Assembly: GCA_033060915.1 (NCBI GenBank)
Contig: CM065396.1
Span: forward strand, 8,583,501 to 8,647,500
Origin: Euryodendron excelsum
Lineage: Eukaryota; Streptophyta; Magnoliopsida; Ericales; Pentaphylacaceae
Length of the DNA: 64,000 nucleotides
Direction: 5' to 3'
In this document: positions 35,570 through 47,936 of the stretch, one piece after another
How the letters are laid out: each line of letters starts with the position of its first letter
Numbering within the stretch: the first letter of the stretch is position 1
Made by a program: the position numbers and the translations under genes
The notes under the pieces: generated by a model
Database searches by the model: none
The model's input: only the letters and a program-made list of their open reading frames with translations
What the model was told of the DNA's origin: nothing

Positions 35570-36850
35570 CTAAGCCCTCAATCTGAGAAGACTTCTTTTA
35601 GAATCGTAATGTAGGCTGGGTTTAGGGGTTGTAAGAAATAAAGGGATATTCAGGCTCAAAGATCTTCTTTTAGTGGGTTGTTTAAATCGAAACCATCTGA
35701 GCACATCTTGGAGCATGAGATTGCCCCTTGCATTCCCTTCCAATTCTCTTTTCTCACCCTACTTGTCTTGGTATTGTTCAGGCTTATTTGGACTAAGCAA
35801 TTTTCTTTTATTAGAGAGGACTTTAACTTGGAACATAACGTAGGCTAGGTTAAGGGGTTTATGAATGAAAAGGGTAGAAAGGCTCAAACATTATCACTTG
35901 TGGGGTTTTTAAAAGACCAATGATCACCTTTGCCAACTTAACTTCCATTCACTGCTTTCTTTTTTCCTTCATACTCTTGTTGTTCTTCTGGACCGCTTTC
36001 TGCCTTCTAATTTAAGATTCTGTTTTTTCATCAAGAAATTTGTTGCTAAGTCAACTTTTGGAGATGCCAACTTTTTCATTTATATTTTGGGATGACAGTA
36101 TCTTCTTTTGAAAATCCCCACCAACACAATATCTTTTTCATACACCTTTGACGCCATAACTTCTTGAAGATCACCATTTTTGTCGTTGTTCATTATATCT
36201 TCTTAGAAATCAACCCTTTCATCATTGCTCATTATATCTTCTTGGAAATCACCCCTTTCATCATTGCTCATTATATCTTCTTGGAAATCACCTTTTTCAT
36301 CACTGCACATTATATCTTCTTGGAAATCACCTTTTCATCATTGCTCATTAATTCTTACTTATGACTTTTGCCTTAACCCAGTGTGGGCGATGATCATCTA
36401 GTCGGTTTTCTTGAGAAAAGTAACCGACTCAAGTGGGCTTTACAAAGGGATTTATTTGTGTATGGTAGAATAAATGAGGGCCTTTCATCACTTCAAATTA
36501 AATTGCTTAGTCCATAAAGCCTTTATACAAAATTTAGACAATGTTCCTATAGATAGTGTGCTTCAAACCGTGAACCCCTACAAATTCTACTGAATCAACT
36601 ATTTTATGCTTACCCCAATGTGGGGGATGGTTATAGGTTTAGGGATATCTGAAAAGAGATCACTGACGGCTCTAGTGGGCTGAGCAAAGGATAGTGTTTA
36701 TTTGGGATAAATAGAACAATGGCTCCTCATCATTTTGAGCACTCGGCTGCCCATCGCTTAACTAGGATATCATGCAACTGTCGCCTCTTTAATAAAATTC
36801 GCACTTCTTTGTTGAGATTCCCTTCCTCCTATCTCTCAGTCTCTCAAAGG
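35570..36850 (-). repeat. Diverged tandem repeats of about 230-250 bp
   Basis: Two unit types seen in the plus element recur here on minus. One contains CTAGCCTACGTTATG or CCAGCCTACATTACG (near 35610 and 35850). The other contains CCCACACTGGG or CCCCCACATTGGGG (near 36380 and 36610). They lie between gag and the antisense ORF in both elements. Confidence 0.6.
36160..36353. repeat. 39-bp tandem repeat, five units
   Basis: Units start at 36160, 36199, 36238, 36277 and 36316, each beginning cttcttgraaatca and ending cattatat. The repetitive open frame across it (repeated HYIFLEIT) is a by-product. Confidence 0.9.
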
Positions 36851-37169
36851 TTTTAACCCCCTTTGAGTGGGTTGCCCATGCTATCCCATCCTTTAAGTCG
36901 AGTCATTACTGAATGGGAAAGAATCCTTAAAAGTAATATTCATCCACAAGAGTATGAGACAAAGGGGGATAAACTAGAAACTATCCATTTTCATTTTTAA
37001 AACATGATTACATGTTATGCAATTTTTATTTAAAGAAGATGTGCGAGAAAACGAAAACAGAGAAATTTTGTGGAAACCTCCCTTTTCTTTTAGACCTTCT
37101 GATAGGAGCCCCTAATAGGGTTTTGGGACTATGACCATCTCCTTGGTATTCCATTCGCCAGACGTATCC

Positions 37170-38449
37170 TCAAACAGCATAGGGTAGATTGACAAAATCT
37201 TCTACGACACTTGGGGAACTGCCGAAGACGGTATTACTGTTGATTTCCTCCTCCATGATTGTCTTGACGATGTGATTGTGTTGCGGACTAGCAGGGACTA
37301 GTTTCACCTCCTTGATTTCGATGACCTTATCATCTATTAGATCTTGGATTTTATGTTTCAGAGATCGGCAACTTTCTGTGTTATACCTAGTCCACCTGAG
37401 TGATATGCCCACCTGAGTGTTGAGTTGAAAGAGGATGGTAGAGGTTTAACCAGTGGTGTAGTCGGTATCGGGCGCAAGTATCCAGCTTTCAGCAAATTAT
37501 TGTAAGCATCTATTTGGGTGCCGGCCAATTGGGTAAAGGGTCGATTTTGCCTTCTTGCTCTTTTAGGTCTAGTATACGACGACGCATAAACCAACTTAAA
37601 AGTAGGTACCCTAGGTGTTGCTGGTGCAGACAGTTTTAAGGGCAGAGGGTCAAATGCTGTGGTAGTAATTCCTGCCAGGTTCGTTGCTTGGGATTCGCTG
37701 AGACTTTGCATCTTTCGTTTTAGGGTATGGCAACTTCCGATGTTATGAACTTTAGGTTCAAACTCTTTATCAAGAATGGGCTTTGTAGGTACCATAACCA
37801 GGCACTCAGATTCACAAAGTTGCCGATAAGTTACATCTCTAGGGCATTCAGGCGGGGTGAAGCTTTGACTTTCCTTTTTTACCTTCTTTGGTGAAAGAGT
37901 ATGCCCGACTTTAAACGGTGTCTGATCCGCATCTTGTGAGAGGTTGGTAGGAGTTTGAAGGTGGAGTACTATAGCAACATGAAGTTGAGGTTGTGGCGGG
38001 GGAATGATCTTCTGGCAAGAGGTTAACTTTTCTTCTTTTTTCACATTGGTCATTTCTACGCAAGATAGAGGGATCATGGTCTCCAGTTTCATCATCCTTT
38101 TTCTGAGTTCCGCTTGTTCTTCGAATATTCGGGTCTGCCCCTGCCTGAGTGGTCGATTGGGTGGCACTAAGGTTGCGTGCATTGTTGAAGTGGGCTCTTT
38201 AGACACCATTGCCTGCATCAACTTGAACATTTCATCTATTTTTCTTTTCATCTCATTAACCTCCTTGCGACTGACAGGGGAGGTCTCATCGAGGTTGGCT
38301 GCCATTAATAGAGTTCTTTGTAGGGTAGTGATGGGGCTTCTAGGTGGATGTTGTTCTTTCTTGGGAGCAATGTTGACTTTTACTGTAGGATTTCTGTAAA
38401 AAAAATAAAAAAAAAGGAAGAAACAGAGAGACAAAAACACAAATCGCAA
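37170..38449 (-). pseudogene. Tat/Ogre-like gag, frameshifted
   Basis: The longest open frame in the window (363 codons, 38449-37358). The natural start is probably Met at 38305 (MAANLDETSPVSRKEVNEMK), since the preceding part reads through TTTTTTTTACAG, a splice-acceptor-like stretch. It has a charged coiled-coil-like segment (EEQAELRKRMMKLETMI), a proline-rich middle, then RPKRARRQNRPFTQLAG, NNLLKAGYLRPIPTTPLVKP and the start of the zinc-knuckle region (YHSGG). A frameshift near 37390 leads into ESCRSLKHKIQDLIDDKVIE, the signature also found at 15360. The core capsid domain of about 150-200 residues expected in autonomous gag is not evident, so this may be an internally deleted gag. Confidence 0.8.
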
Positions 38450-39835
38450 GTCAGTTTCTAGTTTTTAGAGAGCTTTATGCAATGCATGTCCTAGGGTGTC
38501 CCCATTTAAGAGGGAAACTAAACATGGTGTATTGGCTCACTTTTGGAGATAGGGGGTTTGCCCCTGTATGTAGATACCTTACCGTCAAGTAGGAACCTTC
38601 AGCCATCCATGCATTCATTCATAAAACTAAAGAAGTACATTAAATTCTGGTTTTAAGATACAAAAGAACTAAAATACATTTTAATAAGGGGAGGGGGAAC
38701 ATTTTCCTTTGGACTTCCACCTATCTAGTTTTACAAAGGGAAAACCTAAACTACTCTTGAGTCTTTGGATTCGCCTTCGTTGGATTTGATCTCGAGGAGG
38801 TCGCTAAGAGACCTTGTTGATTGATTGCCCATTGTCTTCTTGGCAATCCTATCTCCGTGAGCATAGAGGGATTGGGGCCCCTCTTATGGAATGAATTGAG
38901 ATGCATGCAATGAGTCTTTAGGGTTCGGGTAGGTTTAATGCAAGGGAGAGTGACCTTGGTGTCACTCTCAATGGGTTGATCATATGTATGAGAATGTAGT
39001 GACTTAAGTTACTTGGAACTCTTATCTTGACATGGAGTATTGAATGCATGAACATGGATATGCAAAGATTATAAGGAAAAAGAATGAAATAACAAGATAA
39101 ACGTGCATGCATGAGCAATTAGACAGTCATTATAACAGTATGAATACAGTTAGTATAACAACATGAATAAATAAGTATAAATGAAAGTAAGAGCGATCGC
39201 CCTTTCCTCCGTGATTTTGAAAACAGTGCTCGTGTCTTAAATCCAGCAGACGTTCGGCTATGCATGGTGTCTATATGAGTATGAGGTTGAGGGTTGACTA
39301 ATGCGACCTAAAAAGGCTCGGTCCCCGGATCTTCAAACCTAGGCCCACTCCCCGAGGTGGTGCCATGATCTGTTGGTGATCCTAGCGGGGGAACCATCAA
39401 GAGACCGTAAGCGAAGAAACTGACACAGCTTCTTGCCCACAACCAATATACCGTTTCCCCTTTCTAACTAGAAAGGTCACATCAGGGTAATAATGCAAGT
39501 ATGCAGAATGCAGGTGCACATGCAGTTTGTGTGTGATTTTTAAAAGTGGAGGAAAGAGCAAAACAACTCCCATTCATCCTATTCATCATATTCATGCATA
39601 GCAGTTAATAAAATTTAAAGAAAATGTGTACTTACAAAACAAAGATGCAAGTGTTAGTATGAGGATGGCAAACATAATACAATATAATATGAATAAATGT
39701 ATGTTTTTTTTTTTAAAAATAATTTCAAAAATTTGGTTTTCAAAATTTAAAGTGAATAGGATTGAACCAAGTTAATTGAACACTCTACATAGGTGAAAGG
39801 CAAAGAGACATGACTATGGCCTTACCCTCTAAGTG
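38450..39835 (-). other. Untranslated leader of the minus-strand element
   Basis: Homologous to 13172-14645. It shares the stretch near 39180-39450 with 13620-13800 of the plus copy. It ends with a U-rich ACAG just before gag. No gene was seen. Confidence 0.55.
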
Positions 39836-39853
39836 TCCCCAGCGGAGTCGCCA
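39836..39853 (-). other. Primer-binding site, exact tRNA-Arg match
   Basis: TGGCGACTCCGCTGGGGA on minus, identical to the complement of the tRNA-Arg(ACG) 3' end as I recall it, two bases after the LTR end. Confidence 0.88.
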
Positions 39854-42800
39854 GCTGTTGTGCCCAGATTTTTCGCACTCGAGGAATACACACACAAGCG
39901 GAAAAAATGATGTACTCTCTTGTTAGAACTCACCCTCCTAGAAGAATGAGTGCGACAAGGTTTGAATTGAAAATAGATTTTAATACAGGGCTTTCAGAAA
40001 AAGATTTGGAGTCACCACCTAACTTGATTAAGGTGAGTTAGGTCACCTAAAAACTAAGAATAATCCGAAGACTACACTTAGGATTTTTGAAAAACGATTT
40101 TGAAAATATCTCCTCAAGAGAGGGTTTTTAAGAAAACAGGTTATTTGGCAACCTTTAGAAAACATTTAGCCCTTTTTGAAAAAAAAAAACTCCATTTTGG
40201 TCTTTCGAAAACAGCGATCTAGGTTTGGAGGTTGGTTACGTGTAGGGAAGACACACTAAGCCATCACCCTACCCCGCCCTTTCGGTACCTACATGTCAAT
40301 CTACCCTAGATTCACCTATGAGAGTCTTTAACTAACTAATGTTCAATCCTATCCACTTTATAAAACAATGTTAAAAATATATGATGCATGATATGCGAGT
40401 GCAAGAAAAAGACTTGATTTGAAAATAGATTTGAAAAGAAGAGTTTGATTTGATTTGAAAAGAAAGAGATTTGAAAAGATAGACTTGAAATTGAAATTGA
40501 AAAGAGATTTGCGAAAAGGGATTTAAAAATAGAAATTTGAAATTGGAAGTTGGAAATAGAGCATAGAATTGGAAACTTGAAGAAGATTGTAGAATTGGAG
40601 ATTTGAAAGAGGTTGTCGAATTAGCATTTGAAAAATGTTGTAGAATTTGAGATTTGAAAAATGTGGAGGAATTTGAAATTTGAAACAAGTTGTGACCACA
40701 CCCATGAGAGTTGCCTACGTATCATTTTGGAGGAATCAGGTCAATTGTAGTTCGTACAAGAGTCCGATTGAAAACAGAAGAGTTGATTTGGAAAAAAGAG
40801 ATTGAATTGGAAATTGGATTGGAAGATTGAGAGATTGAACTTTGATTGGAAGATTTGAAAAGACTTGACTTGAATATTAGACTTGGAAGATTAGGAAAGC
40901 TTGGAATTTAGGAAAGATTCGGACTAGGAAAGTTTTGGAATTAGGAAAGTTTTGCATTAGGAAAAGTTCGAATTAGGAAAATGTCCTTTTAGGAAAGATT
41001 TCTAATTGAGAAAGTTTTGACTTAAGAAAGTGTCATTTTAGGAAAGTTTCAACTTAAGAAAGTTGTGAATTCAGAAAGTTTCAACTTAGGAAAGTTTTGA
41101 ATTGAGAAAGTTTTGAGTTTAGAAAGCTTTGGATTTAGAAAGATTTGAAATTTAGAAAGTTTTAGAGTTTTAGTTTCAGAAAATATTGAGATTAGGAAAG
41201 GTTGAGTTTAGGAAAGATTTGAGAACTTAGATTTGAGAAGTTAAGATTTGAAAAGGGGTAGAATTAGGAAATGATTGAATTAGGAAAGATTTGGATTTTG
41301 AGTTCTAAAATTTGAGAAAGATTTTATGTTCAAGTTTTGGAAACTTCAGATTTAGGAAAGTACAAGATTAGGAAGGATTGGATTTTGTTTCTAAAAGAGA
41401 AAATTTGATTTTGTTTCAAAAAACGGAGGATTGGATCAAGTTTCCTAAACAGGAAGATTGGATTTGGTTTCCTAAAGGGAAGATTTGATTTGACAAGGAT
41501 TTGAAAAGGGAAGTTTTAGAAACCCTAGATTTGGAAAACTATAGTTTTGACGTAGAAAAGAGGTTTTATGGAAATATGTATAGTTTTGATGTAAAAAGGG
41601 AGATTTTGAAAACCTAGGTTTTAAGGCAAGTTTAAAAATCATGTTTTTGGAAAGAAAATTAGGGTTTCCTAATTGTGCGTTCTAGGGCTTTTAAGGTAAG
41701 TTTAAAAACCATGTTTTTTGAAAGAAAATTAAGGTTTCCTAATTGTGGGTTCTAGGGCTTGACTTAGGCATCAAGAAAAAGGGATTTTTGGAAAGTGTGT
41801 TTTTTGGAAACAAGTTTTTGGAAGGAAATCCTAGAGAGAAGTTTCTAGAGGGAAGATTTTGGAAAGAGAGTTTTTTAGAAAGATTTTTGGAAAGAGATTG
41901 TTGGAGAGAGCTTTTAGAAAAGTGAATTTAGGGAGTGTTTTTAGAACGTGAATTTTGAGGAGAGAGAGTTTTTGGAAAGAGATCCTAGTGAGGAGTTTTT
42001 CAGAAAGAGATTTAGGAAGAGATTTTTCTAAGAAGGAAACCTATAGAACGTTTTTGGAAAGTGGACTTTCAAGAGAGCGTTTTGGAAAGAAGTTTAAAAA
42101 GAGAAGTTTTGGAAAATAGATTTTTGGTGGGAGTTTTTGAAAAAAACCATTTTGGATAAAAGAATTTTTAGAAAGCACGTTGAAAAAGGAGGTTTTAGGA
42201 AAAGAGATTTTTGAAAATAGAGTTTTTGGAAAGTATAAAAACATCTCACTTTCCTAAAGCGATTCTAACCATAAGAAGGCTAGAACCACTTTAAGAAAGT
42301 GGTTTTGAAAACAACAAGTGTTGAAAATGTGGACCATATTGGTCACTTTGAATGTAAACTTTCCTAAAGCAACCCTAGCCATGGAAAGGCTAGAATCACC
42401 ATAGGATTGTGATTTTGAAATCAAATTTTGAAAAAGGAAATTTTGATGCAATTTTGAAAACAAGTTTGAAAACAACTTTTGAAAATGACTTTTGGAAGAA
42501 TGCAAGAATCATGATATGCACAATGCAAATTTGGGGTCGTGAACATACAAGGTTAAGGCTTCACCACATAATCAACGGGGCCGACCCCACGTGGTCTCCG
42601 GTTAGACTAAAAGAAAGCCCCCGACACGGTGACTCTTTAATAGTCCAATCCTACACATGGACCGGGAATCCCCTTGTTTCAAGCATGCAAAGAAAGGGAG
42701 GGGAAAGAGATGGGGGATTAAAATGGAGAAAACCCAAGTGGGTTAGGAGAGAGAAGAGAGAAGGGTAATTGCGGAAATTTAAAGAGAAAGCCTACCGTAG

Positions 42801-43084
42801 GTCTTCTTTATTTTGCTCGCCTTGCTTTTCTTCGGTCTTCGTCTTAATCTTCGTCTTCAATCTTCAAACTTCAGATTGCAGCTCTTCTAATCTTCAAAAG
42901 AGGGTTGAAGGCTAGTGTATGGGGGTGTGTATGAGTGTATAGGAGGCTAGGGTTTAGTATATGGTGGCTAGGATTTGGAAAACCTAGGGAAGCTAGGGTT
43001 TTGGGAGTGTTCAAGCTTTGTATATCGAATATTGGTGTTTTTAGACTGAGTTTGTGGACCTCTTTCAAGCTAGAGGAAGCTCTG

Positions 43085-43092
43085 TATTTATA
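43085..43092 (-). promoter_or_regulatory. TATA box of LTR copy B
   Basis: TATAAATA on minus at the conserved position. Confidence 0.7.
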
Positions 43093-43567
43093 AACATGGA
43101 AAAGACCTAGCGCCTGTTGCAGTGGCGCTAGGGCAAAATTTCTCTTGGTACCACTAGGAGTGGCGTCAGGCCATTTTTTGGATTGGCGCCACTAGTAATG
43201 GCGCTAGCAAGTTAGGAAAGTTTGTAAGTTGGCAATCAACGTATCTTTGACTAGAGTTTTGCGCCTGTAGTAGTGACTACCATGCAATTTTTAGCCTGGC
43301 TCCACTAAGAGTGACTCCGGAAAGTCCGAGAATGATTTAAGGGACCGGGAATGACCCGGAAGGTCGAAAAAGAGGAGGAACACTTAGAATAGTGTCCCAA
43401 AGGTATTTGACTTGAAAAATGAAGATAGGATGTGTCGAAAGGGTTGACCAGGCCTTTAGGGGCAAAACGGTTAATCGGACCTGGAAGCTACCGGGACGGA
43501 CTCGGATTGTCTTGGAAGAAGACTCGAGATTTGAAAACATTATATAGAATGTTCCCAAAGGTCTCCA

Positions 43568-44040
43568 GTTTGATACCCAGAGCTGGTGTGGTCGGAAAAG
43601 GTGACCGGCCCACCAGGGGCAAAATGGTCATTTCGCACCGGGTTTGCCAAAACTGATTCGGAATGATCCGGAAAGATAGGGGAAGGTTGGGAATACTATA
43701 AGAAGTATTCTCGGGAGGTTACCGGTTTGATACCTAGAGCCGGTGTGGTCGAAAAAGGAGACCGGCCCACTAGGAGCAAAATGGTCATTTTGTACCGGGT
43801 TTGCCAGAACTGACTCAGAATAATCTGGAAAGGTAGAGGAAGGTTGAGAATACTATAAGAAGCAATCTCAGGAGGTTACTGGTTTGATACCTAGAGCCGG
43901 TGTGGTTCCCGGGGCATTCGGATGCCTAGGGGCAAAATGGTCATCTTGATCGAAAGTCTCGGAATTAGCCCGAAATTGACTAAAAGGCACCTAATCATGC
44001 CAGAATGCTTTTAAGAAAATCCTAGACGGTTGGACTCACC
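43568..44040 (-). repeat. 157-bp tandem repeat in U3 of copy B
   Basis: The landmark gtttgatac recurs at 43568, 43725 and 43882, exactly 157 bases apart. Each unit contains a gaccggcccaccaggggcaa-like stretch and ggaatactataagaagtattc-like inverted sequence. Confidence 0.85.
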
Positions 44041-44957
44041 GTTATGAGGACTCAGGTATGTTCTTGAGAAATGTGTCGGAAAAGGCCCAAGAGGCAGTTT
44101 GGTCATTTTCACCGACGTGGGCTAGTAGGCACTGGTGTTGACCTGGGTTTTGAGTGTTTTCACCACTCTGATGGTGGTCGCGTGATACAGGGGTTTGTTG
44201 GCAATTCCCTATATCGACCTGTTTATGAGTATTTCTGCTACTCTGACGGTTGCGATGTTTGCGAGTATTTCCTCTACTCTAACGGTTCGCAATCATTCCC
44301 GAGACTGCCTAATCTCGGGAAGCTGCTAAAGGGGACTTAGCGCATGAAAAGTCAACTTTCTCCGAAGGCGTGCCTAAATGGATATTTCTACATTGGCGGG
44401 CTAGCAGATGCCAAAGGTGGAACGTTCTACCATCTATGGGACTTGGGGTCTCGTCCCAGTCGACAGTTTTAGAGGCACTTACCATTTCGAAGAGATTTTC
44501 TTCAAAAAACGTGCTAGACCGTCTCGAGTAATAAATTTTCGAAAGAGAGGGATTGGAATTAGAAAGGGGTCTTATCATCTTCGGAAAGACGTGCCTGATT
44601 GGAGTAGATATACCGTCTCGAGGAATAAACTGTCGCGAGAGAGGGATTGGAATTGGAATTGGAATTGGAAAGGGGACTTACCGTCTTCAGAAATACGTGC
44701 CTAATTGGAGTAGATTTACCGTCTCGAGGAAAAAACTGTCTCGAGAGAGGGATTGGAATTGGAATTAGAAAGGACAATGCCCCTAAGGGCATTTTGGTTA
44801 TTTTGCCTCTATTTGGGCCTGGTGGGCCCACGAAGCAATGGACAGATGGGATTTGGACTCAGAGAGCTGGTTTCAATTGGAATATGTCCATATTGACTTG
44901 AGTACAAGTCTGGACAGAGTGTAGACTGCCGAACGGTCAAAAATGGGGTACTTACAC

Positions 44958-46192
44958 CAAGGATCTACCTGGAGTACCCCAGATTAGGAAATAGAATACA
45001 CAATCGACTTACATTTGGGAGTAACACCTATATCCATTGTGCCCTCTAGAATGGCCCCGGTAGAACTTAAAGATTTAAAGTGTCAGCTAGATGAGTTTTT
45101 GGAGAAAGGGTATATCCGCCCTAGTACATCGCCCTGGGGAGCGCCAGTGTTGTTTGTGAAAAAGAAAGATGAGACCCTCAGGTTATGTATAGATTATCGG
45201 CAGTTGAACAAGGTTACCATTATGAATAGATATCCACTCTTGAGAATCGATGATCTCTTTGACCAACTCAGAGCAACGACATACTTTTCTAAGATAGACT
45301 TGAGATCGGGATATCACCAATTGAAAGTGAGGGAGTCTGATATACCCAAGATAGCCTTTAGGACCCGCTACGGTCATTTTGAATTTGTGGTGATGCCCTT
45401 TGAGTTAACCAATGCACCTCCTGCCTTCATGGATATGATGAATAGAGTGTTTTGAGCCCAACTAGACCATTTCGTGATCGTATTCATAGATGATATCCTT
45501 ATATACTCGTCTAATAAGGAAACCCATAAGAAACACCCTTCAAATCACCCTTCAAATCTAGAGGAAACATTAGCTTTATGCTAAGAAAAGCAAATACGAC
45601 TTTTGGATGAAGGAAGTAAAGTTTTTAGGGCATTTGGTGTCAAAAGTAGGGATAGCAGTAGATCCTGCGAAGATAGGAGCAGTAATGGATTGGAGGAGAC
45701 CCTTTACTGTATCCAAAATTCGGAGTTTCCTAAGCTTAGTCGAGTATTACTGAAGATTTGTAGAAGGATTATCTAAAATAGCAGGCCCTCTAACCCAATT
45801 AACCAAGAAAGGAGTGAAGTATGTCTGGACAGACAAATGTAAGGAAGCATTTCAAATGTTGAAGGAAAAACTCACTATCGCACCCATTCTCACCCTTCCT
45901 GTAAGTGGAAAGCCCTATGTAGTTTACATTGACACCTTTGCTTGAGGGTTAGGATATGTTTTTATGAAAGAAGGGAAAGTGGTCGCTTATGGGTCAAGGC
46001 TACTCAAGAAGCATGAACAAAATTACCCTACTCACAACCTAGAGATGGCCATGGTAATCTTTGCCCTTAAAATTTGGAGATGTTATTTGTATGGAGAGAA
46101 GTTTGAATTATTTACAAACCACAAAAGCCTTAAATACATCACCACCCAGAAGGACTTGGACGTAAGGCAGAGAAGGTGGGTAGAATACATGA
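44958..46192 (+). pseudogene. Host-element reverse transcriptase and RNase H, broken
   Basis: RT motifs in order: [66 protein letters not shown] and IVFIDDILIYS, so the catalytic Asp pair survives. The connection domain (KEVKFLGHLVS, AGPLTQLTKKG) and RNase H ([49 protein letters not shown]) follow. In the last motif the usual FTDHKSL reads FTNHKSL, losing a catalytic Asp. MPFGLTN reads MPFELTN. Stops include TGA near 45455 and 45750 and TAGs near 45565-45580, and the frame shifts between 45540 and 45600. Much of the damage looks like C-to-T or G-to-A change. It begins abruptly after the inserted element and ends at the insertion of the solo LTR at 46193. Confidence 0.9.
46188..46192. repeat. 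Target-site duplication of solo LTR D, left
   Basis: CATGA before the LTR; the right copy at 55608-55612 is CATGG (four of five match). Confidence 0.75.
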
Positions 46193-46336
46193 TGTAAGCA
46201 CCCCATTTTTGCCCGCTCGACAATCTCCGAGCTGACCAAGCTCACTTTTACACATCACATGCATATTTAGACTTTAAGCCTGCCTTTTTAACTTGAATTT
46301 AGTCCACCAGTCGTTTCCCGGGCCCCTAGAGCCCAC

Positions 46337-46810
46337 TTGAAGCTAAATGACCATTTTGTCCCTAGGCATCCGAACGCCCTGGGGACCACACCGGCTCTGG
46401 GTATCAAACCGGTAACCTCTTGAGAATGCTTCTTATAGTATTCCCGACCTTCCTCTATCTTTCCAGATCATTCCGAGTCAATTTCGGCAAACCGGGTACA
46501 AAATGACCGTTTTGCCCCTAGTGGACCGGTCTCCTTTTCCGTCCACACCGGCTCTCGGTATCAAACCGGTAACTTCCTTAGATTGCTTCTTATAGTATTC
46601 TCAGCCTTCCTTTATCTTTCTGGATCATTCCGAGTCAGTTCCGGTCAACCAAGTGCGAAATGACCATTTTGCCCCTGGTGAGCCGGTCGCCTTTTCCGAC
46701 CACACCGGCTCTGGGTATCAAATCGGAAACCTATGGGAACATCCTGAATAATGTTTCCAAATCTCGAGTCATCTTCCGGGACATTTCGAGTTCGTCCTGG
46801 CAGCTTCTCG
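46337..46810 (+). repeat. 157-bp tandem repeat in U3 of copy D
   Basis: gtatcaaa landmarks at 46401, 46558 and 46715 give exact 157-base spacing over three units. Confidence 0.85.
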
Positions 46811-47198
46811 ATTCGATTGACTGTTTTGCCTTTAAAGGCCCGGTTAACCCTTCCACCACATCTTATCCTCATTTTTCAAGTCAAATACCTCCAAGACACT
46901 ATTCTAAGTGTTCCTGCTCTTTTTCGACCTTCCGGGCCATTCCTAGTCCCTTAAATCATTTCCAGACTTTCTGGAGTCACTCATAGTGAAGCTAAGCTAA
47001 AAATTGTATGGTAGTCACTAGTAGAGGTGCCCAAACCTAGTCAAAGATACGTTGCTTGCCGACCTTAAACATTTCCTAAATGGCTGGCGCCACTACTAGT
47101 GGTGCCAAGCTAAAAAATGGCCTGGTGCCACTCCTAGTGGCACCAGTGTAATGTTTGGCCTGGTGCCACTACAACAGGTGCCAGTGCATTCCTCTCTC

Positions 47199-47206
47199 TA
47201 TAAATA
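47199..47206 (+). promoter_or_regulatory. TATA box of solo LTR D
   Basis: TATAAATA followed by CGGAGCCTC, after the GGCGCC cluster. Confidence 0.7.
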
Positions 47207-47692
47207 CGGAGCCTCTTTTAGCGTGAAAGGGGTCCGCAAACTCAATCTAAAAATACTGATATTCGATATACAGAGCTCGAACACTCCCTAAACCCTAGCT
47301 TCCCTAGGTTTTCCAAACCCTAGCCTCCTATACACTCATACACACCTCCATACACTCATACACTAGCCTTTAACCCTCCTTTGAAGACTTGAAGAGCTAT
47401 AATCTAAAGTTTGAAGATTGAAAACAACTCTTGAAGATTGAAGATGAAGACAGAAGACAAGCAAGGCGCAAAATAAAGAAGACATACGGTAGACTTTCTC
47501 TTTAAATTTTCGCACTTTCCCCTCTCTCTTCTCTCTCCTAACTCACTTGGGTTTTCTCTATTTTAATCCCCCATCTCTTTCCCCCCCTTTCTTTGCGTGC
47601 TTGAAATAAGAAGACTCCTGGTCCATGTGTAGGATTAGACTATTCGAGGGTCACCATGTCAGGGGCTTTCCTTTAGGCTAACTGGAGACCAC

Positions 47693-47697
47693 GTGGG
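47693..47697. repeat. Target-site duplication of solo LTR E, left
   Basis: GTGGG; a perfect copy lies at 52926-52930. Together they split the sequence accacgtgggttcggccccc found intact in the other LTRs. Confidence 0.9.
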
Positions 47698-47936
47698 TGT
47701 AAGCACCCCATTTTTTACCGCTCGGTAGTCTACACTCCGTCCAGACTTGTTTTCAAGTCATTTTGGGCATATTTCCAATCAAAACCATTTCTCTAGGTCC
47801 AAATTCCGTCTTTCCATCGCTTCGCGGGTTTGTCAGGCCCAAATAGAGCCAAAATAACCAAAATGCCCGTAGGGGCATTGTCCTTTCTTATTCCAATTCC
47901 AATCCCTCTCTAGAGACAGTTTATTCCTCAAGACGG

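Larger units (their letters stand above)
28064..44957 (-). mobile_element. Tat/Ogre-like LTR retrotransposon, minus strand, no pol
   Basis: A 16.9-kb element of the same family as 8396-25489, inserted in the pol of the host gypsy. Reading on minus: 5' LTR (44957-39856), exact tRNA-Arg PBS, leader, gag (38449-37170), tandem repeats, relic of the antisense ORF (33726-33990 on plus), hairpin, polypurine tract and 3' LTR (32887-28064). The 3' LTR lacks its last 230 or so bases. The host lost the protease-RT junction at the same point, so no duplication can be scored. LTR starts differ at roughly one base in twelve, suggesting a younger insertion than the plus copy. No pol is visible in the 7.0-kb interior. 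Confidence 0.85.
39856..44957 (-). repeat. 5' LTR (copy B), complete
   Basis: A 5.1-kb LTR starting TGTAAGTACCCC at 44957 and ending GGGCACAACA at 39856. It has three 157-bp units (landmarks at 43882, 43725 and 43568), the palindrome at 43184-43206, TATA at 43085-43092, the conserved hairpin at 40752-40767 and a G-poor U5. A tandem duplication of about 80 bp lies at about 41625-41760 and is absent from copy A. Confidence 0.9.

Noticed and set aside
36164..36364. Hydrophobic open frame with repeated HYIFLEIT
   Set aside because: It is a by-product of the 39-bp tandem repeat, which is in phase because 39 is divisible by three.
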